Below are positions 41,583 to 50,776 of a stretch of DNA of 64,000 bases, piece by piece. The DNA is from Salinibacillus xinjiangensis (GTDB taxonomy: Bacteria; Bacillota; Bacilli; Bacillales; Alkalibacillaceae): NCBI RefSeq assembly GCF_009649735.1, contig NZ_WJNH01000007.1:62001-126000 (forward strand), read 5' to 3'. The notes below the pieces were generated by a model, which made no database searches, was not told where the DNA came from, and was given only the letters and a program-made list of their open reading frames with translations. Each line of letters begins with the position of its first letter. Position 1 is the first letter of the stretch. A program made the position numbers and the translations under genes.

Positions 41583-42282
41583 ATGTCAGATTTTTTACTG
41601 CAATCTAAACATAAGTTCGAGATTAATACGACACCAAGCGGAACTGCGACGTATGCAGTTATGGGTCCGGGATTTTCAAGTGTTGAACCAGGCACAAACG
41701 AAGAAACCGACCAAACAGCGTATTTGAATGACGATGGTTGGTTAACCACTACAGTGCTAGGTGGACAACTTACTTTAACGTTTTCTGGTCATCGCTACTA
41801 TGGTGATCCAGCTCAAGACTTCATTTTCTCTAAACAAATTGGTTTAGGGGCAGAACGTGAAACGGATTATCGTTGGACTTTGCCAGATGGCACGGTCATT
41901 GAAGGACCTATTACATTAGCTGAAATTACAGGTCCAAGTGGAGAAGCGAATGCAAAAGGTGAAATATCTGTAGCCGTACATTTCAACGGTAAACCAGAAG
42001 TGACGTCAACTCCCTGATGAACCCCAAAATCTAGCAGTAGATAGTACCACAGCAACAACCGTTGATTTATCGTGGGATGCTGTTAGTGGGGATATCACCG
42101 AGTATCGTATTTACCGTGACGGAGCACAAGTTGGAACATCTACTACAGCTACATTCTCAGATAGTGGCTTAACTGCATCAACAACATACACCTATGAGGT
42201 TACAGCTGTAATTATTACGGAATCTGAAGCAGTAGTTGAATCAGATAAGAGTGATTCAGTGGATGCTACTACCACAGCATAA
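41583..42282 (+). CDS. Major tail protein with +1 frameshift extension
   Basis: Zero-frame product: 144 residues, ending at TGA 42015, the tail-tube subunit. At CCC TGA (42012-42017) a +1 slip of tRNA-Pro from CCC to CCT would avoid the stop and add 88 residues to TAA 42280. The extension is a clear fibronectin III/Ig-like domain (VDLSWDAVSGDITEYRIYRDGAQVG) that has no start or ribosome site of its own. Listeria phage PSA makes a long tail protein by +1 shifting in the same way. A minority of tubes would carry the surface domain. Confidence 0.88.
42012..42017 (+). other. Programmed +1 frameshift site CCC TGA
   Basis: Slippery proline codon CCC followed by the stop TGA; the overlapping +1 codon CCT is also proline. 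The +1 frame is open for 88 codons afterwards. Confidence 0.8.
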
Positions 42283-42283
42283 G

Positions 42284-42307
42284 GAGTCGCCTTGGGCGGC
42301 TCTTTTC
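42284..42307 (+). terminator. Hairpin after the major tail gene
   Basis: GAGTCGCC-ttg-GGCGGCTC then TTTT. Probably lowers transcription of the following tail genes relative to tube protein. Confidence 0.7.
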
Positions 42308-42325
42308 ATTTAGGAGGGATACTGT

Positions 42326-42724
42326 ATGGCTAATTTAAATTTCTCATTCGAGAAAGCTTACGACACTATTTCGATTAACGATAAAGACTACAAACTCTAT
42401 TATGACGATGATAGCTTGCGTAAGTATCAGGATCAGGCTTTAAAGTACAAAAAAGAGGTAGATAAATACCTCAAAAAACAAAAGAAAATTGAAAACATGA
42501 CCGAACAGCAGCAAAAGGAACTCGAGGAAAAAGGCATGGTGTTTGTTCGGGAGTTTGTGGAAACATTTTATGGAGAAGGTTCATATGAAACCCTTTATCA
42601 AGCTAGCGGGAAATCGATGATTAATTTTATGCCACTTATCGAATACACGCTTGATTGGTTAGACTCCAAAGTACCTGATTTAGACGAGAAAAAGAAAGCT
42701 TACTATACGAAAAAGCGTAAGTGA
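42326..42724 (+). CDS. Tail assembly chaperone
   Basis: A 132-residue helical protein between tube and tape-measure genes, with the charged KYKKEVDKYLKKQKKIE segment. This is the tail assembly chaperone (gpG-like) position. TTAGGAGGGA precedes ATG 42326. A -1 fusion with the next gene is blocked by a stop, see rejected items. Confidence 0.75.
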   Translation: MANLNFSFEKAYDTISINDKDYKLYYDDDSLRKYQDQALKYKKEVDKYLKKQKKIENMTEQQQKELEEKGMVFVREFVETFYGEGSYETLYQASGKSMINFMPLIEYTLDWLDSKVPDLDEKKKAYYTKKRK

Positions 42725-42729
42725 TAGCT

Positions 42730-43389
42730 ATGAAACTCACAGATCGTTTTGAAGGTGATTTTATCACCATTAACGGAACCGAATACGAATTAGATTTCTC
42801 ATTCGATAACATTCTACGAATCAAAGAATTAGAGATAGATGACGAAGTGCATGATCATGACAAAATAGCCTTTATGTTTGAAATGTTAGTCATCGATTGC
42901 GAGTTGAACTTAGACTTAGAACAAAAACGAGATATCGTGGAACATATATTAAATCATCTACTGGTTAAAGAAGATGTCTCAGACCGATTTGAAGAGGATG
43001 AACAAGAGGAAGCAGGGGAGCAAGAGACAGCTCCACAAAAGAACACATATGATTTTGACCAGGACGCGGAGTTGATATTCGCGTCTTTTTTAATGGATTA
43101 CAACATGGATTTGATCGAACAGCAAGGAAAGCTCCATTGGAATAAGTTTATCGCTCTATTCAATGGACTAAGCGAAAAAACGCCATTCATGCAAGTGATC
43201 CACATTCGAACCATGGAAGTTCCTAAGCAAAACAAACATAACCAAAAAGAACGTGAACGAATTTTAAGGTTGAAGCGGCATTATGCGCTCAATCAATCAG
43301 AAGAGAATGCTGTTAAAGAAATTGATAACACATTTGATGCGCTGGGTGAAGCGTTTAAGGCAACCGCCAAAAAGGCAGGTGGTAAATAG
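42730..43389 (+). CDS. Phage Gp15 family protein, second tail assembly chaperone
   Basis: A 219-residue protein of the Gp15 family known from A118: MKLTDRFEGDFITINGTEYELDF-like start and ASFLMDYNMDLIEQQGKLHWNKFIALFNGLSEKTPFMQVIHIRTM core. It lies directly before the tape measure gene. ATG 42730 is used; GTG 42721 overlaps the previous gene. Confidence 0.85.
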   Translation: MKLTDRFEGDFITINGTEYELDFSFDNILRIKELEIDDEVHDHDKIAFMFEMLVIDCELNLDLEQKRDIVEHILNHLLVKEDVSDRFEEDEQEEAGEQETAPQKNTYDFDQDAELIFASFLMDYNMDLIEQQGKLHWNKFIALFNGLSEKTPFMQVIHIRTMEVPKQNKHNQKERERILRLKRHYALNQSEENAVKEIDNTFDALGEAFKATAKKAGGK

Positions 43390-45540
43390 ATGGCAGATGG
43401 AAAAATTACAATAGATACGAAAATAGACCAATCGGGTGTCAAACAAGGAACAAAAAAACTTGAAAAAGGTCTACAAAGGACCGCGAAAAAAGCCCAAAAG
43501 ATTGGCGGCAATATGACCAAGTATTTAACAGCTCCTTTCGTTGCGCTTGGTGGAGCTGCTTTCATGGCTGCAGATGATATCGACAAGGCTTTTCGTAATA
43601 TACGGGTAGGAACGGGTGCCACAGGAGATAAACTTGAGGACCTAAAAGAGTCTTTCGAAAATGTATTTACGAGTGTGCCTGAAAGTGCTGATCAAGTATC
43701 CAATGCTTTAGCTACTGTTAATACCTTAACAGGAGCAACAGGCGGAGTGTTAGAAGATCTAACTAAAAGCGTGCTAGATGCCTCACGTTCACTTGGAGAG
43801 GATGGGGTAGCGAATGCTGACGCTTTCGGTAAAGCCATGCAACAATGGCAGATACCTGCAGAAGAAGGACCAGCTAAACTAGATAAGTTGTTTAAAGCGA
43901 CTCAAGACTATGGTCTAGGATTGGGGCAAATATCTAGCCATTTAACGGAATATGGTTCCGTTCTTCAAAATGCAGGTTTTAACATGGATGAATCAGCAGA
44001 CCTATTTGGACGTTTAGAAGCATCCGGGTTAAAAGTATCCAGGGTAATGCCAGGTCTAAACATGGCCTTCCGTAATTGGTCAAAAGAAGGAAAAAACTCT
44101 AGAGAGGAATTTCAAAAGATCATTCAAAAGATGCAAGAGGCTGAAACAGAAACAGAAGCCTTAGCCATTGCGACAGATCAATTCGGGGCAGAAGGTGCTC
44201 AACGTTTAACAACGGCAGTTCGTACAGGTGCCATACCTGCATTAGATGAGTTAGGTGGTGCCTTGGAAGGTACTAAGGGGCTTGTGAATGATACTACTGA
44301 GGATACAAAAACTGTCGGGGAGCAATTCAGCGAATTAAAGAATCAATCCATGATGGCACTACAACCTTTAGGAGAAATTCTTTTAGAGTTAGCAAGAACA
44401 GCATTACCACCTTTAATAGATGCGGTTACAAGGTTGGCTGAGTGGTTTTCTAATCTTCCAGGTCCAGCACAAATGATAATAGCTATACTAGGTGGTTTGT
44501 TAGTAGTTCTTGGACCTTTATTATCAATGTTTAGTGGGCTGATAATTGCAGTTACAGCTCTCAGTTCAACTGTACTTATGTGGGGCGGAATAATCCTTGG
44601 AGTTGTAGCCATTGTTGCAATAATAGTTGTTCTAGTAATTAAATACTGGGACCAAATCAAAGCATTTACTATAGCGGTTTTCACAGCAATATGGGATTTT
44701 CTCAAAATGGTTTGGAATGCGATTTGGACAACCATTAAATTTGTTGCTACAGCCATTTGGAATGGACTGAAAGCCATTTGGAATGGAATATGGAACACAA
44801 TAAAGGCGGTAATAACTGCAATTGCGGATGGAATTAAAGCTGTTTGGAATGGAATCAAAAAAGTTACTTCGACTGTATGGAACGGTATAAAAGACTTCTT
44901 TGTAGGTTTGTGGGATTGGTTTTGGGATTTGTTTAACAGAAGACTAGAGATGATTAAAAACATCTTTTCAACAGTCTGGAACACAATCAAGAAAGTAACC
45001 ACATCCGTTTGGAATGGTATTAAAGATTTTTTCTCTGGTATATGGGATGGAATCAAAGCAGGTGCCGAAAAGTTTAAGGATGTTTTCTTAGGAATCTGGG
45101 AAGCCATCAAAAGCGGTATTCGTGCTGTTGTTAATCCTATTGTGGGAATCATGAATGGGCTAATCGGCGGTATCGAATCAATGGTAAATGCAATATCAGG
45201 CGCGATAAACGGACTTCCTTCATTCGATATTCCTTCTTGGGTGCCGGTTGTCGGCGGTGAAAAGTTTGGGTTGCCCAATATTCCTGAAATATCTCTACCC
45301 AAAATACCTAGTCTGGATGTTGGTACAAACTTTGTTGCGCAGGATGGATTAGCTATGCTGCATAAAGGTGAAGCGGTTGTACCGAAAGAGTATAACCCAG
45401 CTGCAGGTGGAGGAAATAAGCAACCACAATCATTAACACTATACCTGCAACTAGGCATGAATGACTTTGTAACTTTTGTTAAAGACATATCAACCGTGCA
45501 GGAACGAGAACAGCTCACGCTAGAAATGTTTAGGGGGTGA
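43390..45540 (+). CDS. Tail tape measure protein
   Basis: A 716-residue protein that sets tail length. An N-terminal TP901-1-type core (residues 50-330) is followed by several hydrophobic stretches (residues 345-430) and repeated Trp units such as IWNGIKAIWNGIWNTIK between 440 and 570, which could span or perturb membrane at DNA injection. A Pro-rich end with MLHKGEAVVPKEYN is typical. Smaller than many, so the tail is probably short (about 100 nm, by the usual rule). Confidence 0.93.
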   Translation: MADGKITIDTKIDQSGVKQGTKKLEKGLQRTAKKAQKIGGNMTKYLTAPFVALGGAAFMAADDIDKAFRNIRVGTGATGDKLEDLKESFENVFTSVPESADQVSNALATVNTLTGATGGVLEDLTKSVLDASRSLGEDGVANADAFGKAMQQWQIPAEEGPAKLDKLFKATQDYGLGLGQISSHLTEYGSVLQNAGFNMDESADLFGRLEASGLKVSRVMPGLNMAFRNWSKEGKNSREEFQKIIQKMQEAETETEALAIATDQFGAEGAQRLTTAVRTGAIPALDELGGALEGTKGLVNDTTEDTKTVGEQFSELKNQSMMALQPLGEILLELARTALPPLIDAVTRLAEWFSNLPGPAQMIIAILGGLLVVLGPLLSMFSGLIIAVTALSSTVLMWGGIILGVVAIVAIIVVLVIKYWDQIKAFTIAVFTAIWDFLKMVWNAIWTTIKFVATAIWNGLKAIWNGIWNTIKAVITAIADGIKAVWNGIKKVTSTVWNGIKDFFVGLWDWFWDLFNRRLEMIKNIFSTVWNTIKKVTTSVWNGIKDFFSGIWDGIKAGAEKFKDVFLGIWEAIKSGIRAVVNPIVGIMNGLIGGIESMVNAISGAINGLPSFDIPSWVPVVGGEKFGLPNIPEISLPKIPSLDVGTNFVAQDGLAMLHKGEAVVPKEYNPAAGGGNKQPQSLTLYLQLGMNDFVTFVKDISTVQEREQLTLEMFRG

Positions 45541-45544
45541 TAAT

Positions 45545-46966
45545 TTGTTATTTAACGGATTGGATCTTACACCATATTTAAAAATTAAAGCTATAAGTGG
45601 TCGAGGGATATCCCAAACCGAATTGGCAATGCTTGAAGTTCCGGGTATGAATGGTGCTCATTTACAGAGAAAAAGGCGTCCTCCTAGACCACTAGAAATC
45701 GAGGCTGATATTAGAGCAAACAATCCAGAGGAATTACGTATTAAAATGGATGAACTAAACGGCATTCTAGCTGTTGATGAGCCTGTGCCTATAGTGTTCC
45801 TCGATGAACCAAATATTACTTATTATGGTATTCCAGAATCAACAGGGGAAAATGATGAATTTCCGTTTATGCACCAGGGACAATTAACCATCATCTGTCC
45901 TGACCCCTATAAATATGGACCCGAACTCACAGCCGATATTCCAAGTGATACCGTTACACTTACCAACGAAGGAACAGCCGATGCCGACCCAATTTTTGAA
46001 ATGGAAGTCCTGGCACCTGTCACCTTTGCCATGATCCAGAATCAAAACAATGAGTATATGATGATTGGGCAACCTGTTGATGTGGACGCTACTGTTCCCT
46101 TTCAAAGATTCGAACGCATTTTTAATTCAAGTGGTTCTAGCTTAGTCGGATGGACTGATGCAACAGCCGTAGATGGTGGAAGCGTTGCTGGGACAATGGA
46201 AACAAACGGTACACGTTTCCAAGCAGCTGATTACGGAACAGGAACGTCATGGCATGGGCCAGCCATTAAAACATCATTATCTGAAGTGCTAACTGATTTC
46301 CGATTAGAAACAACGATAGGTTTTTGGAATAAGCAGCCTGACGAGGTTGGGCGTGTGGAAATATACCTTCTCGATGTTAACGGCAATCAAGTGGCTAAGG
46401 TAGCAATGAAAGATACACAAAGCGGGCATGCGCTGGCTGTTGGTGAAGCAAGGGCAGGGGAAGTCAATAATGGCCACTTCCTTATAAAAGAATACGGGGA
46501 TAGCCCTGGAAACTGGAATAACTTCTTCGGTGTACTAAGGATTCAAAGGGAAGGGAATCAATGGTACGCCTATTTTGCAAAAGTAGACCAATCGACAGGT
46601 AAACACCACACTAGAAGGACGGTCACTTGGTCTGATAACGAAGGATTATATACCCGTACGGTTGCTCAAGTAGTGGTTCACGTAGCAAGGCATGGAACTC
46701 ATACAAGTGGTGCCATGGGCGTTTATAGTGTGGAAGTGTTTAAAATCAACCAGGAGTCTACGGGTATTCCTTATATTGCGGATGCCGGTGATATTATTAC
46801 ATTTGACCATCAAAGTGAGGATCTGCTGATCAATGGTGAATCAAGAACCGATTTAAAAGACTTTGGTGGTTCTTATTTCAAACTACAAAAAGGTGAAAAT
46901 CAGCTAGTAACCCTTCCAAGTGGAAGCTTTAATACAAGTATTAAATATAGGGAGCGTTATAAGTAG
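45545..46966 (+). CDS. Distal tail protein with inserted carbohydrate-binding-like domain
   Basis: A 473-residue Dit. Residues 1-140 are the usual N-terminal belt (PGMNGAHLQRKRRPPRPLEIEADIR); the C-terminal galectin-like part is split: after EMMIGQPVDVDAT a beta-rich insert of about 210 residues (DATAVDGGSVAG to HTSGAMGVYSVEVFKI) interrupts it before DAGDIITFDHQSEDLLINGE. The insert resembles carbohydrate-binding modules of 'evolved' Dits. Start TTG 45545 after AGGGGGTGA. Confidence 0.85.
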   Translation: MLFNGLDLTPYLKIKAISGRGISQTELAMLEVPGMNGAHLQRKRRPPRPLEIEADIRANNPEELRIKMDELNGILAVDEPVPIVFLDEPNITYYGIPESTGENDEFPFMHQGQLTIICPDPYKYGPELTADIPSDTVTLTNEGTADADPIFEMEVLAPVTFAMIQNQNNEYMMIGQPVDVDATVPFQRFERIFNSSGSSLVGWTDATAVDGGSVAGTMETNGTRFQAADYGTGTSWHGPAIKTSLSEVLTDFRLETTIGFWNKQPDEVGRVEIYLLDVNGNQVAKVAMKDTQSGHALAVGEARAGEVNNGHFLIKEYGDSPGNWNNFFGVLRIQREGNQWYAYFAKVDQSTGKHHTRRTVTWSDNEGLYTRTVAQVVVHVARHGTHTSGAMGVYSVEVFKINQESTGIPYIADAGDIITFDHQSEDLLINGESRTDLKDFGGSYFKLQKGENQLVTLPSGSFNTSIKYRERYK

Positions 46967-46977
46967 GGGGTGAATTG

Positions 46978-49491
46978 ATGATCCATATTACAGACGGACA
47001 AACCGACCAAATATTAGATGTGATTACAGTATCAAATATTATTTCTGATAAACACCGTCAATCATTAAAAGACAACCTAGAAACATTTGACTTCACCACT
47101 TTTTCCGATAAGAGGTTTTCTCAACATCTAGCTAAACGGAATCGTATTATCATTCCTGGTGAAGATGGTGAATTACGAGAATTCACTATCCATGAGACGC
47201 TTAAAGGCTTGAGTAGGCAATCTGAAGTTTACGCAAGTGCTAGTTACCTAGAATTAAAGAAGGCAAAAGTCATTTATCCGCAAACAACAAATGCTGATAG
47301 TGCTGAGGTACACGTTTCTAACACCCTATCGGGAACAGAGTGGCAGCCGGGCAATATCGCTTTTAATGGTGTTCGAACACTAACCATTGAAAATCACACA
47401 AATCCCTTTGCTCAATTAAAGAGAATTGCTAGTGAATTTGATTTAGAACTACGTTTTAGAGTAGAAGTTTCAGGTAGTCGTGTTATTGGGCGTTATGTAG
47501 ATTTGGTGGAGCGCGTGGGACGTTGGCGAGGTCGAGAAGTCACGTTTGGAAAAGACTTAGTAGGAATTAAACGCCGTGAAAAAACAGATAAGATTGTGAC
47601 AGCTCTATTAGGGCTTGGTCCTGTTCGTGAAGATGGTACGCGTTTAGAAGTATTTGTTGAAGATAAAGATGCGCTGGCGCGTTGGGGACGTAATGGTCAA
47701 CATTTAATCGAGACTTACGAACCACAATCTACAGACCAAAACATGACCGAGAGCAGGCTTAGGTCTTTAACTGAAAATGAGTTAGAAAAACGTGTGAAAG
47801 CTGCATTGGAGTATGAGTCGAACATTGCTGACTTAGAATATGTTCCAGGTATGGAGAATAAAAAAATTCGATTCGGTGACACGATTAAAATTAAAGATAC
47901 AAAATTCAATCCTCCATTATATCTAGAAGCTCGTGTCCATACACAGGAAAGAAGTATTGTTGATCAGTCTAATAAGAAGGTGACGTTGGGAGACTTTATC
48001 GAGTACACCGAGGAAGAGGTAACAGCAATATGGAAATCTCTTCAGAAACAGGTTGCATTCAAAATTGGTCAATCGGAGCTTGCTGATTATACCTATACCA
48101 AAACCAAAATTGACGATAAAGACAGTGCCATTTATACCGATAGTACATCTTATGCTTACAATCAAGCACAAACGGCTCAAAGCAACGCTGAAACCTATGC
48201 CTATAATCGATATGAGAACACGAAAACAACAGTTGAAAATAACGCTGCTACTTGGGATAAAGCAGGGGTATTCAATGCGGATGGTACGTTAAACGTGGAT
48301 TGGTTAAGCGGTCTTTTGACCGACGATCAAATAGCTAGCGCCGGTACGTGGAATGCACAAGGTACTTATATAGACGAAACAGGGGTTTATACGGGAACTA
48401 TTTTAGCAAACCAAGTAATTGCCGATAATTTAAGTGCAATATCGGCTAATCTAGGAACGGTAACGGCAGGCACTTTAAAAGCAGTAACGTTGGAGGGGGT
48501 TACTGGTACATTTTCAGGTCAATTAAAAACGAAAAACGCTATTATAGGTGATGGGGACGGTTCTAAGCTAAACTTGCAATATACCACGGGTAGATACATT
48601 AGGTTAGAGGGCAACTACCCATCGGACACAGTATCAGAATTAAAAATTGGCGACGTGACAAGTGCTACCGATACAACTCTTGGTCAATTTGATAGTTTAA
48701 CTTTACACACACTTGATTTAACGGTAGGAAGTAGCGGTGACGGCTACATCACCGCAGGGACAATATATTCAGATAAATTATTCGCAAATAACGGGGCGAC
48801 TATTGATGGCGATATAGTATCGGACGGCGCGCTTTTAATAGGCGGTTCATTTACAAGAGAGTATTCATCCACAAGAAAATTACATGAAAACAGCACAAGC
48901 GATAATAATAGACACTACTTCGCGCCAACAGATGATAATGGAAATTGGAATTGGGGTAGAGAGTTCGGTTACGACTGGAACTTAGATACATGGTATGTAG
49001 ATAACGCATTGAGAGTAAGTGCGTCTGAAATACTATCCGCAAATGGGTATTTTCGATTGAGGTCTAAGGACGGTCAGCATAACGGAAGTATTATCATTAA
49101 TAGAGCCACCGATGAAATTTCCTTTTACCAAAATGGGGCATTTAGACACTCCTTTAATCCGGACGGTTCCAAAGCCGGTGGTTCGATTGATGTTGACGGT
49201 CAAACACTAGGAATGTCACCTATCGATAGCCCGCAAATATTGCTAGAGTACGTTGAATTTGATGTACCAATCACCTCAGAAGGCACCAAGATTTACTTGG
49301 ATCCAACGTACCTAAAAACCGTAGAGAATTTTGCTGCTTTCCCGAACAATGGAAAGATTGTTGAAAAGGGAATCGACTACGTTGTGATTTCAGGAGAAGG
49401 GATAGCCGATATACGATTTATTGGTGAACGTATTGGCTATGCAGGTGCTTTCTACTCTGATATGAATGTTGATGGGGAGGCAGCTGCATGA
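46978..49491 (+). CDS. Tail-associated (Tal) endopeptidase-like tip protein
   Basis: An 837-residue protein. Residues 1-330 resemble the gp18/prophage tail (Tal) N-terminal domain shared by siphophage hubs (SDKHRQSLKDNLETFDFTTF, KRRKTDKIVTALLGLGP-like). A helical neck (residues 370-420) leads into a beta-rich C-terminal fibre with repetitive Gly/Thr segments. It forms the tail hub below Dit and probably contacts the cell wall. ATG 46978, AGGGGGTG upstream. Confidence 0.88.
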   Translation: MIHITDGQTDQILDVITVSNIISDKHRQSLKDNLETFDFTTFSDKRFSQHLAKRNRIIIPGEDGELREFTIHETLKGLSRQSEVYASASYLELKKAKVIYPQTTNADSAEVHVSNTLSGTEWQPGNIAFNGVRTLTIENHTNPFAQLKRIASEFDLELRFRVEVSGSRVIGRYVDLVERVGRWRGREVTFGKDLVGIKRREKTDKIVTALLGLGPVREDGTRLEVFVEDKDALARWGRNGQHLIETYEPQSTDQNMTESRLRSLTENELEKRVKAALEYESNIADLEYVPGMENKKIRFGDTIKIKDTKFNPPLYLEARVHTQERSIVDQSNKKVTLGDFIEYTEEEVTAIWKSLQKQVAFKIGQSELADYTYTKTKIDDKDSAIYTDSTSYAYNQAQTAQSNAETYAYNRYENTKTTVENNAATWDKAGVFNADGTLNVDWLSGLLTDDQIASAGTWNAQGTYIDETGVYTGTILANQVIADNLSAISANLGTVTAGTLKAVTLEGVTGTFSGQLKTKNAIIGDGDGSKLNLQYTTGRYIRLEGNYPSDTVSELKIGDVTSATDTTLGQFDSLTLHTLDLTVGSSGDGYITAGTIYSDKLFANNGATIDGDIVSDGALLIGGSFTREYSSTRKLHENSTSDNNRHYFAPTDDNGNWNWGREFGYDWNLDTWYVDNALRVSASEILSANGYFRLRSKDGQHNGSIIINRATDEISFYQNGAFRHSFNPDGSKAGGSIDVDGQTLGMSPIDSPQILLEYVEFDVPITSEGTKIYLDPTYLKTVENFAAFPNNGKIVEKGIDYVVISGEGIADIRFIGERIGYAGAFYSDMNVDGEAAA

Positions 49492-49631
49492 TTAATAATC
49501 GATGGTTTGAACGACCAAAACGAGTTGAAACTGAGGAAATCAATCTACAAGGGAAGAAGATAAAGGTGATTAAGAGGAGGAAACCAAATGCAAGTCAAAA
49601 TCGAAAACGGTCAACTAGCGCAGGTGAGTAA
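49488..49631 (+). CDS. Small basic tail-region protein
   Basis: A 47-residue basic peptide (RWFERPKRVETEEINLQGKKIK). ATG 49488 overlaps the Tal stop, with GGGGAGG seven bases before. It overlaps the next gene in another frame. Homology unknown. Confidence 0.5.
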   Translation: MINNRWFERPKRVETEEINLQGKKIKVIKRRKPNASQNRKRSTSAGE

Positions 49632-49995
49632 CCTGCTTTTTAATTTGTCTTTAAAAGGGAAGCAGTCTAGGCACCGTACGAAGTTTATTAAGCTACTAAA
49701 TGAAAGAGTGAAAGAAGTTGAGGAGCAACGCATTGAATTAGCTAAAGAACATAGCAAGGTGGATGAAGGTGGTGAACCCATCATAAATGGTAACCAATTT
49801 GAACTAAAAGACGTTGAAGAGTTTCAAAAAGAATTAAAGGAGCTCTTTGACGAGGAAATGGTGATTGAGGGTGGTGATTATCAAGGAATGCTGAAAACCG
49901 TTCAAAAAGTGTTAGAAGAGTGTGATAAGGAGTTTAGTGGCCAAGAGGCTTTTACCTATGATTACATTTGTGAACAGTTTGAGAACGCCGAATAA
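49588..49995 (+). CDS. DUF1617 family tail protein
   Basis: A 135-residue acidic helical protein. VSNLLFNLSLKGKQSRHRTKFIKLL and EEQRIELAKEHSKVDEGGEP match DUF1617, a family found after the tail tip gene in A118-like phages. AAGAGGAGG precedes ATG 49588. Ends within a terminator hairpin. Confidence 0.8.
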   Translation: MQVKIENGQLAQVSNLLFNLSLKGKQSRHRTKFIKLLNERVKEVEEQRIELAKEHSKVDEGGEPIINGNQFELKDVEEFQKELKELFDEEMVIEGGDYQGMLKTVQKVLEECDKEFSGQEAFTYDYICEQFENAE

Positions 49996-50007
49996 GGCGT
50001 ATTTTTT
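49985..50007 (+). terminator. Terminator after the DUF1617 gene
   Basis: ACGCC-gaataa-GGCGT then ATTTTTT; overlaps the stop codon. Confidence 0.85.
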
Positions 50008-50037
50008 ATGTCACAAAATGAGAGGAGGCTCAGAAAC

Positions 50038-50130
50038 ATGGGTGAATATAATGGAATGAGATTCAGAATGACACCTATCGATAGTCCAGAAATTAATTTG
50101 GAAAAACTTCAGATAGAACAAGCAGATTAG
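50038..50130 (+). CDS. Micropeptide related to the Tal C-terminal motif
   Basis: A 30-residue peptide. Its MTPIDSPEINLE resembles MSPIDSPQILLE in the Tal protein (encoded near 49212). GAGAGGAGGC lies before ATG 50038. It may be a free-standing tip element. Confidence 0.45.
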   Translation: MGEYNGMRFRMTPIDSPEINLEKLQIEQAD

Positions 50131-50165
50131 ATAGAATGCGGTATCAAAATTCAATTACAGGATTT

Positions 50166-50203
50166 CCCCTCCTTTTGACGAATTATGTAGAAGAAAGGAG
50201 GGG
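50166..50203 (+). promoter_or_regulatory. Hairpin sequestering a ribosome binding site
   Basis: CCCCTCCTTT (50166-50175) is perfectly complementary to AAAGGAGGGG (50194-50203), the ribosome site of the gene at 50212. Opening the 18-base-loop hairpin would be needed for translation. Confidence 0.65.
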
Positions 50204-50211
50204 AGAAGTTT

Positions 50212-50424
50212 ATGCCTGATAATAACAACAAAATGTCTTTTGATGATGCAGGTTTTTTTGTTAAAGCAATTAATAAAGCTAAAGATGAAGCCGTTTCTGA
50301 TGTGTTTGCTTTAGCAAATATATTGATTAGACAGGGAGTTATTGATGAGCAAGAGTATAGGGAAGAAAGGTTAAAAATGAAAAAGGAATTTGAAGAGCAT
50401 AGAAAAAAAGAAAATGAATCTTAA
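50212..50424 (+). CDS. Hypothetical lysis-region protein
   Basis: A 70-residue helical protein (AGFFVKAINKAKDEAVSDVFALANILIRQ) with charged C-terminus. The AGGAGGGG ribosome site is held in a hairpin. Located between tail and holin genes. No known family. Confidence 0.65.
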   Translation: MPDNNNKMSFDDAGFFVKAINKAKDEAVSDVFALANILIRQGVIDEQEYREERLKMKKEFEEHRKKENES

Positions 50425-50430
50425 AATCTT

Positions 50431-50460
50431 AAGAACGCCAATCTAGGCGTTCTTCTTTTT
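50431..50460 (+). terminator. Terminator before the lysis genes
   Basis: AAGAACGCC/GGCGTTCTT perfect stem and TTTTT. Confidence 0.9.
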
Positions 50461-50485
50461 ATGCCAATAAGTTAGGGGGTCGACT

Positions 50486-50776
50486 ATGACCATTGAACTA
50501 GGGGTTTTGATATCAATATTATCCATCATTGTAGCTTTTTTAGGATATTCATTAAAGAAGACGAATACAGTCAAATCCGATGCGAGTGAAAGCGCTGAGT
50601 TAAAAGCAGGGCTAGACTACATTAAAGCAGGGGTTGACGATATTCGGATTGACCTACGAGCGAATGAAAAACAGATTGGTGACTTAAATGAACGAGTAAC
50701 AAGAGTTGAAGAATCGAGCAAGCAGGCGCATAAGCGCTTAGATAATTATGAAAAGGGAGCTGAAAAACATGGATAA
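50486..50776 (+). CDS. Holin-associated membrane protein
   Basis: A 96-residue protein with one N-terminal membrane helix (residues 5-22; LGVLISILSIIVAFLGYSL) and a coiled coil (AGVDDIRIDLRANEKQIGDLNERVTRVEESS). Such proteins pair with SPP1-type holins in Bacillus phages and may tune lysis. GTTAGGGGG before ATG 50486; overlaps the holin gene. Confidence 0.78.
   Translation: MTIELGVLISILSIIVAFLGYSLKKTNTVKSDASESAELKAGLDYIKAGVDDIRIDLRANEKQIGDLNERVTRVEESSKQAHKRLDNYEKGAEKHG

Noticed and set aside
42690-42735. Programmed -1 frameshift fusing the two tail chaperone genes, with a G AAA AAG slippery sequence.
   Set aside because: A -1 shift at either A-rich site reaches TAA at 42718 before the second gene, so no fusion can form.
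44343-45518. 391-codon open frame on the minus strand inside the tape measure gene.
   Set aside because: It is the reverse-strand shadow of a repetitive, Trp-rich coding region; it lacks a ribosome site and any family resemblance.
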